Assembly (NCBI RefSeq): GCF_016904885.1
Contig: NZ_JADWYI010000001.1
Span: 3,596,001-3,660,000 of the forward strand
DNA: 64,000 bases
Origin: Archangium primigenium
Lineage (GTDB): Bacteria > Myxococcota > Myxococcia > Myxococcales > Myxococcaceae
Direction: 5' to 3'
This document shows, piece by piece, positions 51,483 to 61,300 of the stretch. Under the pieces are notes generated by a model. It was given only the letters and a program-made list of their open reading frames with translations, did not search any database and was not told where the DNA came from. The position numbers and the translations under genes were made by a program. How positions within the stretch are numbered: position 1 is the stretch's first letter; every line of letters starts with the position of its first letter.

Positions 51483-54368
51483 CTAGGCCGCCGGAGAGGG
51501 GGACTCCTCCAGGCGCACGCCCACGCGGTGCCGGCGCTTCTTGGTGAGCACCTGATGGAGGTAGCGCCCGGTGTGGCTCTCCTTCACCTTCGCCACCTGC
51601 TCCGGCGTGCCCACGGCGAGCAGCTGGCCACCGCCCGCGCCGCCCTCGGGCCCCATGTCGATGACCCAGTCCGCGCTCTTGATGACGTCCAGGTTGTGCT
51701 CGATGACGAGCACGGTGTTGCCCGCCTCCACCAGCCGGTTGAGCACCTGGAGCAGCTTGCGGATGTCCTCGAAGTGCAGGCCCGTGGTGGGCTCGTCGAG
51801 GATGTAGAGCGTGCGGCCGGTGGCCACGCGCGCCAGCTCGCGCGCCAGCTTGATGCGCTGGGCCTCGCCACCGGAGAGGGTGGGCGAGCTCTGGCCCAGG
51901 CGGATGTAGCCGAGCCCCACGTCCTCCAGCGTCTGGAGCACGCGCATGATGTCCTTGTGCGCGGCGAACACCTGCGCCGCCTCGCGCACGCTCATGTCGA
52001 GCACCTCGGCGATGTTCTTGCCCTTGTAGCGCACGCGCAGGGTGGCCTCGTTGAAGCGCTTGCCCCCGCACACCTCGCACGGCACGTACACGTCCGCGAG
52101 GAAGTGCATCTCCACGAGCTTCACGCCATCGCCCTCGCACGCCTCGCAGCGTCCGCCCTTGATGTTGAAGGAGAAGCGGCCGGCCGTGTAGCCGAAGGTC
52201 CGCGCCTCGGTCGTGAGCGCGAACACCTCGCGGATGGAGTCGAAGAGCTTGGTGTAGGTCGCCGGGTTGCTGCGGGGCGTGCGCCCGATGGGCCGCTGGT
52301 CGATGTCGATGACCTTGTCCAGGTGCTCCAGCCCCGTGATGGCCTTGTGCCGGCCGGGCACCTCGCGGCTCTCGTACAGGGCGCGCGCCGCGGCGGGGTA
52401 GAGGATGTCGTTGATGAGCGTGGACTTGCCCGCGCCGGACACGCCGGTGACGGCCACGAAGATCCCCAACGGGATGTCCACCGACACGTCCTTGAGGTTG
52501 TTCTCCTTGGCGCCCTGGATGGACACCTTGGCCTTGCCCGGGGCGCGGCGCCGCTCGGGCACCTCGATCTCCCTGCGGCCCGAGAGGTAGGCGCCCGTGA
52601 CGCTCTTCTCGTCGTCCATCACCTCGGCGGGGGTGCCGTGGGACACGATCTGCCCGCCCAGCTCCCCGGCGCCGGGACCGAAGTCCACGAGGTAGTCCGC
52701 CTCCTCCATCGTCTCCTCGTCGTGCTCCACCACGACCACGGAGTTGCCCAGGTCCCGCAGGCGCTTGAGCGTGCCGAGCAGCTTGCCGTTGTCACGCTGG
52801 TGCAGGCCGATGGACGGCTCGTCGAGGATGTAGATGACGCCCGTGAGCTCGCTGCCCATCTGCGAGGCGAGCCGGATGCGCTGGCTCTCGCCGCCGGACA
52901 ACGTGGACGCGGTGCGGTCCAGGGTGAGGTAGTTGAGCCCCACGTCCACCAGGAAGCCCAGGCGGCTGCGGATCTCCTTGAGCAGCTCGGTGGCGATCTT
53001 CCGCTCCGTCTCGGAGAGTTTGATGTCCTTGAGCCAGCCGAGCGCGTCGCCGATCGTCTTGCGGCTCAGGTCCACGATGGAGCACTCGCGCACCTTGACG
53101 GCGCGGCTCTCCGGCTTGAGCCGCGCGCCGCCGCAGGTGGGGCAGGGCTTGTCGCTGAAGAACTTCTGGTAGTAGGCGCGCGCGGCCTCGGACGTGGTCG
53201 TCTTGAAGCTGCGCATCAGCTTGTTGACCAGGCCCTCCCACTCCATCTCGTAGGTGCCGCCGTCGCCCCACTTCACGGTGAACGACTTGCCGTCCACCCC
53301 GTACATGAGGAGCTTCTTCACCTTGGCGGGCAGCTTCGCGTAGGGCGTGTCCAGATCGAACTCGAAGGCCTGCGCCAGGCTGTCCACGAAGTCCGCCGTC
53401 CAGCCCTCGCCCCGGTTCATGCCGCTGGCCCAGGGCTCCACCGCGCCGTCGCGGATGCTGCGCGAGCCGTCCGGGACGATCCGCTCCGGATCCATCTCCG
53501 CCTTGGTGCCCAGGCCGTTGCAGTCCGGGCACATGCCCAGCGGGTTGTTGAAGGAGAACGAGGAGGGGGCGAGCTCGCCGAAGGACAGACCACAGGCGTG
53601 GCACGCGTTGAGCTCGCTCATGATCTGATCACTCGCGGGGCTGCCCGCCTCGTCGGTGACGATGAGCATGCCCTTGCCCTCGCGCAGCGCCGTCTCCACC
53701 GAGTCCGTCAGCCGCTGCTTGCCCTCGGGCTTGATGCTCACCCGGTCGATGACGAGCGCGATGTCGTGCTTGGACTTCTTGTCCAGCTCGATCTTCTCCT
53801 CCAGGCTCTTGACCTTGCCGTCGATGCGCGCGCGCGAGAAGCCGCGCTTGAGCGCCTCGGTGAGGATGTCCTTGTGCTCGCCCTTGCGGTTGCTCACCAC
53901 GGGCGCGAGCACCATGGCCTTGCTGCCCGCGGGCCGGGCCATCAGCGTGTCGACGATCTGCTGGGCGCTCTGCTTGCCCACGGGCTTGCCGCACTGGGGG
54001 CAGTGCTGGACGCCCACCGAGGCGAAGAGCACGCGCAGGTAGTCGTGCACCTCGGTGACGGTGCCCACGGTGGAGCGGGGGTTGTTGCTGGCCGCCTTCT
54101 GCTCGATGGAGATGGTGGGGGACAGGCCCCGGATGGTGTCGTAGCGGGGCTTCTCCATCTGGCCGAGGAACTGCCGGGCATACGCGGACAGGCTCTCCAC
54201 GTAGCGGCGCTGACCCTCGGCATAGAGGGTATCGAACGCGAGCGAACTCTTCCCGGATCCCGAGACGCCGGTGAACACCACCAGCTTCTTCTTGGGGATA
54301 TCCAGGGAGATGTTCTTGAGGTTGTGCTCCTTGGCTCCACGGATGGAGAGGGTATCGGGCTCGGACAT
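51483..54368 (-). CDS. uvrA: Excinuclease ABC subunit A
   Basis: 961 residues, normal UvrA length. Damage recognition in nucleotide excision repair. First Walker A is GVSGSGKSS; second is GVSGAGKST. Family landmarks: [39 protein letters not shown], zinc cysteines (CHACG with CPDC; CEACEG with CEVC), two ABC signatures (LSGGESQRI and LSGGEAQRI) and Walker B ILDEPS and [13 protein letters not shown] 54368 fits the N-terminus. Divergent from the phosphoesterase gene. No LexA-type box was identified in the gap. Confidence 0.97.
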   Translation of the reverse strand: MSEPDTLSIRGAKEHNLKNISLDIPKKKLVVFTGVSGSGKSSLAFDTLYAEGQRRYVESLSAYARQFLGQMEKPRYDTIRGLSPTISIEQKAASNNPRSTVGTVTEVHDYLRVLFASVGVQHCPQCGKPVGKQSAQQIVDTLMARPAGSKAMVLAPVVSNRKGEHKDILTEALKRGFSRARIDGKVKSLEEKIELDKKSKHDIALVIDRVSIKPEGKQRLTDSVETALREGKGMLIVTDEAGSPASDQIMSELNACHACGLSFGELAPSSFSFNNPLGMCPDCNGLGTKAEMDPERIVPDGSRSIRDGAVEPWASGMNRGEGWTADFVDSLAQAFEFDLDTPYAKLPAKVKKLLMYGVDGKSFTVKWGDGGTYEMEWEGLVNKLMRSFKTTTSEAARAYYQKFFSDKPCPTCGGARLKPESRAVKVRECSIVDLSRKTIGDALGWLKDIKLSETERKIATELLKEIRSRLGFLVDVGLNYLTLDRTASTLSGGESQRIRLASQMGSELTGVIYILDEPSIGLHQRDNGKLLGTLKRLRDLGNSVVVVEHDEETMEEADYLVDFGPGAGELGGQIVSHGTPAEVMDDEKSVTGAYLSGRREIEVPERRRAPGKAKVSIQGAKENNLKDVSVDIPLGIFVAVTGVSGAGKSTLINDILYPAAARALYESREVPGRHKAITGLEHLDKVIDIDQRPIGRTPRSNPATYTKLFDSIREVFALTTEARTFGYTAGRFSFNIKGGRCEACEGDGVKLVEMHFLADVYVPCEVCGGKRFNEATLRVRYKGKNIAEVLDMSVREAAQVFAAHKDIMRVLQTLEDVGLGYIRLGQSSPTLSGGEAQRIKLARELARVATGRTLYILDEPTTGLHFEDIRKLLQVLNRLVEAGNTVLVIEHNLDVIKSADWVIDMGPEGGAGGGQLLAVGTPEQVAKVKESHTGRYLHQVLTKKRRHRVGVRLEESPSPAA

Positions 54369-54595
54369 AGGCGCGCGGATGTAACACTGAAAGGGCGCGC
54401 AGTGGGTGGTTTGTGGGCGCGCCGGGGGGATTCCAGGAGGTTGGATGGCCCCGTGCGCCGGGGGTTTCACGCACGCTTCCGGGGGTCACCTGGCTGGTGG
54501 GCCGCCCGGCGGGCGATAGGGCTTCGCCTATTTGACACAACGCGTGAGGTTCCCACTCGACAGGGCGCGTGGAGCGGGGCAGGGTGGAGCGCACG

Positions 54596-55513
54596 ATGGT
54601 TCCGCTCGCTCCGGACTCAAGATTGATCGCCGGCGTGGGGGACATCCATGGCCGCTTCCACCGTGTGGAAGCCTGGCTGGATGCCCTGGAGCAGGCGCTG
54701 GACCGTCCGGTGGACTTGGCCCTCGCCGTGGGCGACGTGGAGGCCTTCCTCCTGGCGGACGACCACCGGCGCAAGGCGGCCAAGCGGGGAATGCCCGCGG
54801 AGTTCGCCGGCTACGCCGACGGCGTGCGCAGCATGAAGCGGCCCCTGTACTTCATCGGGGGCAACAACGAGGACTTCGAGGCCCTGCACGACGCCCCCGA
54901 CGGTTTCTCGCTCGCCCCCAATGTGCATTACCTGGGACGTGCGGGGCTCAAGGAGCTGGGCGGTCTGCGGGTGGCCTACCTTTCGGGTATCCACGCGCCG
55001 CGCTTCTACGAGCAGCCCCTCAAACGGCCCCGCTCGTTGGATACGGCGAAGCAGGCGGGCTACTTCCGCGCGAGCGAGGTGGACAAGGTCCAGGCCCTGC
55101 GGGACGTGGATGTGCTGCTCGTGCACGAGTGGCCCCGGGGCCTGCCCCAGCGGGCCCAGGAGCGCGAGGTGCCCCCGCCCGGCCGGACGCTGCCGTCGTA
55201 CTGGATTGGCAACCCCATCACCCGCCGACTGGTGGAGACGGTCCATCCCAAGTGGGTGCTGTGCGGGCACTCGCACCGCGCCTTCGCGGTGACGCTGGGC
55301 AATGGGGGCCGGCAGCCCTCGCGCGTGGCGTGCCTGGACCAGGCGGCGAAGCCCGAGGAGGCGGTGTTCTGGATGGAGGTCCGCGGGCGCGAGGTGGTCA
55401 GCGCCGGGTGGGGCACGTCCGGACAGGTGGCCTGGCGCGCGGGACAGCCGTGGGGCCTGGGCTGTCTGCCCGCGCCCTCCGAGGCGCCGTCCCTGGAGAC
55501 CACGGGCTCCTGA
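54596..55513 (+). CDS. Dbr1-like metallophosphoesterase
   Basis: 305 residues. Metal motifs of class III phosphoesterases are in order: GDIHG (15-19), VGDVEAF (45-51), GGNNED (88-93), LLVHEWPRGL (174-183) and CGHSHR (223-228). The intervening pieces match the eukaryotic RNA lariat debranching enzyme Dbr1: LAPNVHYLGRAG, RVAYLSGI, YFRASEV, VDVLLVHEWPRGL and the GNPITRRLVETVHPKWVL run. The His of the usual GNHE is Asn here, and the Dbr1-type Cys before HG is Asp. The likely substrate is phosphodiester-linked RNA, but this is inference. ATG 54596 (GGTGGAG 7 bp upstream) is preferred to GTG 54569. Confidence 0.85.
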   Translation: MVPLAPDSRLIAGVGDIHGRFHRVEAWLDALEQALDRPVDLALAVGDVEAFLLADDHRRKAAKRGMPAEFAGYADGVRSMKRPLYFIGGNNEDFEALHDAPDGFSLAPNVHYLGRAGLKELGGLRVAYLSGIHAPRFYEQPLKRPRSLDTAKQAGYFRASEVDKVQALRDVDVLLVHEWPRGLPQRAQEREVPPPGRTLPSYWIGNPITRRLVETVHPKWVLCGHSHRAFAVTLGNGGRQPSRVACLDQAAKPEEAVFWMEVRGREVVSAGWGTSGQVAWRAGQPWGLGCLPAPSEAPSLETTGS

Positions 55514-55525
55514 ACCCGCGGCGCC

Positions 55526-56341
55526 TCACGCGCCGGTGTCCCCGGACGCCTCGGGCGGACGGTGGACGCACCAGAGCGTCTCGGCGTGTGTGAAGCCCAG
55601 GTGTTGGTAGAGCCGCGCGGCGCGGGAGTTCTCGTCCTCCACCTCCACGAGCAGCCGGGGCCAGCGCTGGAGCAGGGCCTCGCAGAGCCGATGAAGCCCC
55701 CAGGCCCCCAGGCCCTGGCCCCGCGCGGCGGGATCCGTGAAGACGTTCTCCACCAGCCCCAGGTCCGGGGCCGCCTCCAGCGCGGTGGCGATGAATACCA
55801 GCCGCCCCGCGTGTTCCATCACGTGCTCCTCGCCCCGCTCGATGGACGCGAGCACGTCCGCTTGGAACGCGGCCGCCGGGAGTCGGGTCGCCTCCGTCCC
55901 CAGGCGCTCGACCGCGGCGCTCAGGTTCAGCTCCAGCAGCCGCGGAAGATCCTCCCGCCGCGCGCGCCGTGAGACCGTCGCCTCGAGCACCCGCGCGGGA
56001 GGCGCCAGCCGGGAGGCGATGAGGCGGTGGACGCGGGAGAACGAGGCCGAGGGCGGGCTCCAGTGCTCCAGGAACCGGGGCGGCTCGTCTCCCGCGCAGC
56101 GCAGCTCCCGCCAGTGGGGCGCGGCCTCGGGGACGAGCGCGAGCAGTGCCTCGGCGCTCGGGATCGAGTCGTACCGGAGCGCGAGCACGGGGCCCAGGCC
56201 CAGCACCGCGCGCGGCTCACCGCGCTCGCGACAGCCCACGAAGCGCTCGGCTTGAAACCACTCACACGCCACCAATCCCCGGGCCGACACGAACCCCCGC
56301 GCGGCCTGGGGTGAGAGTTCCTCGAACTGGATGTCTGTCAT
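55526..56341 (-). CDS. GNAT-family N-acetyltransferase
   Basis: 271 residues. The C-terminal about 140 residues hold a GNAT core: LVENVFTDPAARGQGLGAWGLH (acetyl-CoA loop, RGQGLG) and NSRAARLYQHLGFTHAETLW. The N-terminal half is unassigned and could be a degenerate second GNAT. Substrate unknown. Starts at ATG 56341, sharing a 71-bp AT-richer region with the lipase-like gene. Confidence 0.88.
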   Translation of the reverse strand: MTDIQFEELSPQAARGFVSARGLVACEWFQAERFVGCRERGEPRAVLGLGPVLALRYDSIPSAEALLALVPEAAPHWRELRCAGDEPPRFLEHWSPPSASFSRVHRLIASRLAPPARVLEATVSRRARREDLPRLLELNLSAAVERLGTEATRLPAAAFQADVLASIERGEEHVMEHAGRLVFIATALEAAPDLGLVENVFTDPAARGQGLGAWGLHRLCEALLQRWPRLLVEVEDENSRAARLYQHLGFTHAETLWCVHRPPEASGDTGA

Positions 56342-56412
56342 GGGTGGGTTCAGCCTCTTACTCCAACTCGTGGAGTCATTGTGATTTCTCTTGGGATTCC
56401 TAGAATTCATTC

Positions 56413-58212
56413 ATGCTCAGGCGCCCCGACAAACTCTTCTCCCTTGTGAGCAGCTCCTTGAAGAGCAGCCATCTCCTGGAAAGCTCTTTCACTCTGTCTG
56501 GCGTGGTTTCGCACAAGGCGCAGCTCTTCTCCACGCAAGCGGGAGGGGGGGGCGGACGCGGCGAGGGGGGGGAGAAGGAGGGGTTCAACTCGAAGGACAA
56601 GGAGGAGTCCTGGAAAAAGGAGAAGTTCAACAAGGAAGTCTTCAACCAGTACAAGCTGCCCAAGAGCATCCAGCCCATTCCTTTCGTCTCGAGGGACGAT
56701 GACGACGAGGACGAGGACGAGAACCTCCCGGGAAAGCTCAATCGGAGGGCCCTGACGGCCTACACGCGATTGAAGCAGGCGTTCGCCGATGCCAAGAACA
56801 GCGAGGACATGTCCGCCAACAAGGCGTTCATCGAGCAGGCCTTGCCTGAGTTCTTCGCGGAGCTCCATCGGTCGGGCATCCTCGTGGATGACGTGCTCGT
56901 CCATGAGATGATCGCGGTCTTCGCGGCCTATCTCAAGCTGGAGGTGGGGTGGAAGTTCTCCGTCGAGATGAAGGCCGGCGGAGCCCTCTACCCGGTGACC
57001 TTCGAGGTCGAGACCGTCCATTGTCCGGACCTGGTCCAGCAAGTGCTCGCGGAGTCGACCTCGGGTGTCGCGCCGACCCCTGGCGGAGCTTCTTGGAAGG
57101 TCTACCTGCTCAAGAATCCCAAACCCATCCGAACGCTCTTGATGATGACGGGGACGTCCTCGGCCGGCAAGAGCAAGGATCGCAAGTTGTCGCTGCGCCC
57201 CAGTGGCGCGTTCTCGGACGCGGACAAGGAGATTGGTATTGGCTTCGTCGAGGATGCCGACTCCGCCAGGTGGCTTGAGAAGGCCTTTCTGCACGCCGCC
57301 AAGGAAGGCCGCCAGGTGGTCGTCACGGGTCACAGCCTGGGCGCGGGGGGCGCGCAGATCGTCTGCCGGACCGCGCTGGAGAAGAAGTGGGTGGAGATCG
57401 ACAAGCTGTACGGCTACTTCTTCTCGCCCCCGAGTCCGAGCAAGCTCCCTCCGTCCGAGTGGACGGCGAACTACGACCACTTCTACTTTTGCGCCAACGG
57501 GGCGGACCCGGTCTCGAACATGGGCGGCGTCTATTATTACCCGGGAAAGGAATTCGTCCTCCCCTGGTCGTCCACGCCGTGGATCGCGGGCTCACAAGAT
57601 GTCTGGATTGACAAGGTCTTGTTGAGCCATGGCAAGCCCAATGTGCTCTTCGCCCGGATGAGCCACGTGACGTGTTCCTTCGTCGCCCGGAAGTCGGTGA
57701 CGGAGATTCCCAGCCAATACCGGGAGATGTTCTGGCGCTTGATGGACAAGGGCCGCCAGTCCGTGGCGCACAAGGGGTTCAAGCCCGTCCTCGTGGAGCA
57801 CATCGTCTCCCACGTGGAGTCCTCCTGGTCTCACGCCATGCCCCCGGTCTCCGGTCAACGCGGGTACAGGCTCGCGGTGCTCTGTCAGCTCATCGCGGGG
57901 CTGCCCTTGTCGGGCAGGCTCCCCCCGCATGTCCTCGTCGACGCGCTGTTGGAGGACGGGTCCTTCGACCAGCTGTACACCGCCAACCGGGAGTCGGCCA
58001 TCCGCCGCGTCTGTGAGTCCCTGCATCGCACGCTCGCGGACCCGGACATGAACGAGGATCAATTCCTGTTGGACTTCGAGGCGACGAAGTACCTGAAGTC
58101 CTGCCAGTTCGAGTCTCGACTCCGGCAAGCGCTCCTGGAGACGACGCCGTACTACAAGAAGAAGGCCTCCTTCGAATTGCTCCTGTTGGCACAGTCCAGC
58201 CAGAAGAAGTAG
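56413..58212 (+). CDS. Large class-3-lipase-like protein without signal peptide
   Basis: 599 residues. Only the middle resembles known families: VVVTGHSLGAGGAQIVC (GxSxG nucleophile) and FCANGADPVSNMGG (NxxDPV Asp of class 3 lipases). A candidate His is near MSHVTCSF. The N-terminal 100 residues are low complexity, Gly/Lys/Glu then a poly-acidic block (DDDDEDEDE). The C-terminal about 150 residues are unassigned. No signal peptide, so cytosolic or exported by another route. Codon choice (TTG, AAG) is less GC-biased than neighbours, hinting at recent gain. Start ATG 56413 has no ribosome binding site. Confidence 0.75.
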   Translation: MLRRPDKLFSLVSSSLKSSHLLESSFTLSGVVSHKAQLFSTQAGGGGGRGEGGEKEGFNSKDKEESWKKEKFNKEVFNQYKLPKSIQPIPFVSRDDDDEDEDENLPGKLNRRALTAYTRLKQAFADAKNSEDMSANKAFIEQALPEFFAELHRSGILVDDVLVHEMIAVFAAYLKLEVGWKFSVEMKAGGALYPVTFEVETVHCPDLVQQVLAESTSGVAPTPGGASWKVYLLKNPKPIRTLLMMTGTSSAGKSKDRKLSLRPSGAFSDADKEIGIGFVEDADSARWLEKAFLHAAKEGRQVVVTGHSLGAGGAQIVCRTALEKKWVEIDKLYGYFFSPPSPSKLPPSEWTANYDHFYFCANGADPVSNMGGVYYYPGKEFVLPWSSTPWIAGSQDVWIDKVLLSHGKPNVLFARMSHVTCSFVARKSVTEIPSQYREMFWRLMDKGRQSVAHKGFKPVLVEHIVSHVESSWSHAMPPVSGQRGYRLAVLCQLIAGLPLSGRLPPHVLVDALLEDGSFDQLYTANRESAIRRVCESLHRTLADPDMNEDQFLLDFEATKYLKSCQFESRLRQALLETTPYYKKKASFELLLLAQSSQKK

Positions 58213-58273
58213 CCCGGGCGGAGGGCGGGGCGGAGACCCCCGTCCCCCGGCGCGTCATGCTAGGTTGGCGCGC

Positions 58274-58618
58274 ATGTCCGACTGCCTCTTCTGCAAGATT
58301 CGCGATGGGCTCATCCCCGCCAAGATCGTCCACCGGGACGAGCACTGCCTGGCCTTCCAGGACATCAACCCCCAGGCCCCCACCCACGTGCTCGTCATTC
58401 CGAACAAGCACATCCCCACGGTGAACGACATCACCCCGGAGGACACCTCCATGGTGGGCCACCTGTTCATCGCCGCCGCGAAGATCGCGCGCGAGCGGGG
58501 CTTCGCCGACACGGGCTACCGGGTGGCGATGAACACGCACGCCGACGCGGGGCAGACCGTGTTCCACATCCACCTGCACGTGCTCGGCGGACGGCCCCTG
58601 GGCTGGCCTCCGGGGTAG
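58274..58618 (+). CDS. HIT-family nucleotide hydrolase (HinT-like)
   Basis: 114 residues. Catalytic HIT motif HIHLHVLGG, with Cys pair DCLFCKI at the N-terminus (zinc) and AFQDINPQAPTHVLVIPNKH. Hydrolyses purine nucleoside phosphoramidates, a housekeeping role in most bacteria. ATG 58274 matches the family start. Convergent with the MFS gene; only 6 bp separate the ends. Confidence 0.94.
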   Translation: MSDCLFCKIRDGLIPAKIVHRDEHCLAFQDINPQAPTHVLVIPNKHIPTVNDITPEDTSMVGHLFIAAAKIARERGFADTGYRVAMNTHADAGQTVFHIHLHVLGGRPLGWPPG

Positions 58619-58624
58619 ACCCGC

Positions 58625-59848
58625 TCAGCCCCGCTCGCCTCGGGCGGTATCGGCCGCGCGGGCGCGGCGCGCGGTGAGGGCGCCAATCGCGGTCGCGCAG
58701 AGCAGGATCGAACTCGCGATGAAGAAGCTCAGGCCCGGCAGGGACACCGCCGACAGGCCGTAGATCCAGCCGAAGAAGAGCGGGGAGGCGATGCCCGCGA
58801 GGCTCGCGACGCTCATGTTCGCGCCCTGGAGCTGGCCCTGCTCGCGCTCGGACACCTGGCGCGTCATCTGCGCCTGGAGGGTGGGCATGGCGAGCGCCCA
58901 GAGGGCATTGGGGAACATCGCGGCGGTGAACCACACGCCGTTGGGCGCGGCGCCCATGGCCGCGATGCCGACCGCGCCGGTCGCGAGCCCGGCGACCATC
59001 ACGGCGCGATCTCCGAAGCGGCGCACCAGCGGGCCCACCAGCAGGCCCTGCACGCACATCTCCAGGACGCCGACGAGCGCCAGGAGCATGCCGACCTGGA
59101 ACGGCCCCCAGCCATAGCGGTGCGCCGCGTAGAGGACGAACACCGTCGAGAAGACGTGGTGCGCGAAGTGGAGGAGGAAGTTGGTCATCGCCAGCCCGGA
59201 CAGCTCGGCGTGCGAGCGCAGCAGCCGCAGCGCGCCGAACGAGTTGGCGCGGCTCCAGGCGAAGGGCATGCGGCGCTCGGCCGGGAGCGACTCGGGCAGG
59301 ACCAGCCAGCCATAGAGGAAGGCGACGCCCGAGAGCACCGCCGCCGCCCAGAACGGTGCCCGTGGCCCCCACTCACCCAGCACCCCGCCCACGACGGGCC
59401 CCGCGACGAAGCCGAGCGAGAAGGCCGAGCCCACCCACCCGTAGGCGCGCGCCCGATCCTCGGGCGGGGTGACGTCCGCCATGTAGGCGTAGATGGCCGT
59501 GAAGCTCGCGGAGGTGATGCCGCCGAGCATGCGGCCCACCACCAGCCACCAGAGATTGGGGGCGAGCGCCATCAGCACCCAGTCGACCGTGAGCCCCGCG
59601 GTCGACAGGAGGAGCGTCGGGCGGCGGCCATACTGGTCCGACAGCGCGCCGATGATGGGCGAGCAGAGCAGCTGCATGGTCGCCCACAGCGCGACGAGCA
59701 CGCCGTTCCAGATGCCCGCGGCGCGGGTCGAGCCCGCGAACTGCTCGATGAGCGGAGGGAGGACCGGGATGATGATGCCCATCGCCATCACGTCGAGCAC
59801 GGCGGCGACGAGGATGAAGGCGATGGCGGGGCGGGAGGGGCGGTGCAT
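58625..59848 (-). CDS. MFS efflux transporter, TetA-like
   Basis: 407 residues, 12 membrane helices. Motif A GALSDQYGRRP between TM2 and TM3 and the ARAYGWVGSAFSLGFVAGPVVGG antiporter motif (motif C) place it in the TetA-like DHA1 drug/proton antiporters. Usual length. Substrate unknown. Starts 52 bp after the SDR gene on the same strand, so it is likely co-transcribed. Confidence 0.9.
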   Translation of the reverse strand: MHRPSRPAIAFILVAAVLDVMAMGIIIPVLPPLIEQFAGSTRAAGIWNGVLVALWATMQLLCSPIIGALSDQYGRRPTLLLSTAGLTVDWVLMALAPNLWWLVVGRMLGGITSASFTAIYAYMADVTPPEDRARAYGWVGSAFSLGFVAGPVVGGVLGEWGPRAPFWAAAVLSGVAFLYGWLVLPESLPAERRMPFAWSRANSFGALRLLRSHAELSGLAMTNFLLHFAHHVFSTVFVLYAAHRYGWGPFQVGMLLALVGVLEMCVQGLLVGPLVRRFGDRAVMVAGLATGAVGIAAMGAAPNGVWFTAAMFPNALWALAMPTLQAQMTRQVSEREQGQLQGANMSVASLAGIASPLFFGWIYGLSAVSLPGLSFFIASSILLCATAIGALTARRARAADTARGERG

Positions 59849-59900
59849 GGGGGCCGCGCCGGACCAAAGCAGGAAACGGCGGCGGGCGAAACGCCCCCGC

Positions 59901-60734
59901 TCAGGGCGTGTGGGCGAGCGACTCGGACAGGCCGCGCCACCGTCCCAGCTCCTCCCGCCGGGCGGTGAGCGTCTGCTCCATCATCGCCACCGAGTCCGCG
60001 CCGGCGTTGAAGCGCAACGGGGGATGCTCGGCGGCCACCAGCGTCAGCACGGCCTGGGCGAGCTTGCGGGGGTCGCCCGCCTGGCGGCCATCCATGGCGC
60101 GCAGACCCCGGCGGACCGCGCCCGCGGTGGGGTCGTAATCGGCGATGACCTGGCGCGCGAACATCGTCGAGTCCTCGGAGAGGAACCCCGTGCGGAAGGT
60201 GCCCGGCTCGAGCACCGTCACCTGGATGCCCAGGGGCGCGACCTCCTGCGCCAGGCTCTCGCTCAGGCCCTCGACCGCGAACTTCGACGCGCAATAGGCC
60301 GAGGCCCCCATGAACCCCGCGATGCCCGCCGACGAGGACATGTTGAGGATGTGGCCCGAGCGCTGGGCCCGCATCGTGGGCAGCACCGCGCGCGTGACCG
60401 CCGCCAGGCCCAGCACGTTCGTGGCGAACAGCCGGGAGAGTTCCTCGGTGCTGAGCTCCTCCAGGGCGCCGATCAGGCTATAGCCCGCGTTGTTGACGAG
60501 CACGTCGATGCGGCCAAACCGCTCGACCGCCGCCTTCACGGCCGCCTCGGGCTGTCCGGGCACCGTGACGTCGAGCCGGACCGCCAAGAGCCGCTCGGAC
60601 TCGCCCAGGGCCCGCACGACGGCCTCGGGCTCGCGGCCCGTGGCGACCACGGTGTGCCCCGCGGCGAGCGCCGTCCGCGCGATCTCGGCGCCCAGGCCGC
60701 GGGTGGCGCCGGTGATGAACCAGACTTTCGACAT
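59901..60734 (-). CDS. Short-chain dehydrogenase/reductase
   Basis: 277 residues. Classical SDR: TGATRGLG (cofactor loop), VNNAGYSLIG, Ser in NMSSSAGIAG, YCASK (Tyr-Lys). Basic residue after the loop suggests NADP(H), not certain. Substrate unknown. Divergent from a LysR remnant that would once have been its regulator, and upstream of the MFS efflux gene. Confidence 0.93.
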   Translation of the reverse strand: MSKVWFITGATRGLGAEIARTALAAGHTVVATGREPEAVVRALGESERLLAVRLDVTVPGQPEAAVKAAVERFGRIDVLVNNAGYSLIGALEELSTEELSRLFATNVLGLAAVTRAVLPTMRAQRSGHILNMSSSAGIAGFMGASAYCASKFAVEGLSESLAQEVAPLGIQVTVLEPGTFRTGFLSEDSTMFARQVIADYDPTAGAVRRGLRAMDGRQAGDPRKLAQAVLTLVAAEHPPLRFNAGADSVAMMEQTLTARREELGRWRGLSESLAHTP

Positions 60735-60851
60735 GGCTGTGCTCCCTCGTGAAGGACCCCTCGGCGGGGCCTGACGAGACGCAAGGTAGCGCTCCCCCTG
60801 GCCCGGAATTAGGGACCGGAAACGACATGGGCTCATGCATGGGGCGCATCA

Positions 60852-61071
60852 ATGAAGCGCGGAGCGCTGGATGACCTGGCGGCGTTCGCCCCCCTTCGTC
60901 GACATCGTGTCCCACCGGTTCGACGCGGGCATCCGCTTTGGAGAGCGAGTGGGCGGTGCGCGTGGGCCCGGACGCGCGCGTCGGTCGGGGCCGACGTCAG
61001 ACGCCGCCGGTACTGGCGGCCTTCCTCCAGGCGCTCCCGCTGTCAATCCCGCGTGTGATAGCACAAGCCTG
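60852..61071 (+). pseudogene. Remnant of a LysR-family regulator gene
   Basis: Three LysR pieces follow one another in shifted frames. The ATG at 60852 opens MKRGALDDLAAFA, the standard LysR N-terminus. It then jumps into a substrate-domain piece in another frame, VDIVSHRFDAGIRFGE (60896-60944). A further frame shift gives WAVRVGPDARVG and PPVLAAFLQALP, the usual C-terminal part, ending TGA near 61071. About 700 bp, including most of the helix-turn-helix, are missing. It stands divergent to the SDR gene, the classic place for a LysR activator of such a gene. Confidence in decay is good; the deletion events are inference. Confidence 0.75.
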
Positions 61072-61300
61072 AATGCTGCTTCTCGAACAATGAGTCTCAG
61101 CCGACTCGGATCAGGAAGCGCCGGGCGTTTGCTGTCTGACAAACTGCCTTTGGCAGGAGCATTCCTCTCATCTTTCGGGAAAGTGGTTTTAGCCCAAAAA
61201 AACCACTAGACCGGTAAATCGTTTTTAGTGTTTATACAGATCTGCCAGCGCAGCGAAACGCAGCAGCCCTTGAGAACGCCCCATTCAAAAAGGATCACGC
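61072..61300 (+). promoter_or_regulatory. AT-rich leader region of the aerolysin-like gene
   Basis: About 50% GC against about 70% around it. It contains two hairpins: CTGCCtttGGCAG (61144-61156) and AGTGGTTTT/AAAACCACT with an 8-nt loop (61182-61207). A TTATAC (61232-61237) is a possible -10 without a good -35. AAGGA lies 7 bp before the ATG at 61301. No gene is recognised. Confidence 0.45.

Noticed and set aside
54515-54560. TTGACA at 54532 and a small ATAGG/CCTAT hairpin before the Dbr1-like gene
   Set aside because: No acceptable -10 at 16-19 bp and the hairpin stem is only 5 bp; too weak to list as a promoter or terminator.
50274-54626. A 1,450-codon open frame on the + strand opposite uvrA
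   Set aside because: Covers uvrA and parts of its neighbours antisense with a Gly/Ala/Leu/His-rich meaningless product. uvrA has all its motifs, so the antisense frame is not a gene.
57154-57180. A P-loop-like TGTSSAGKS in the lipase-like protein
   Set aside because: Lacks a following Walker B and sits where class-3 lipases have the oxyanion strand, so it is not read as a nucleotide-binding site.
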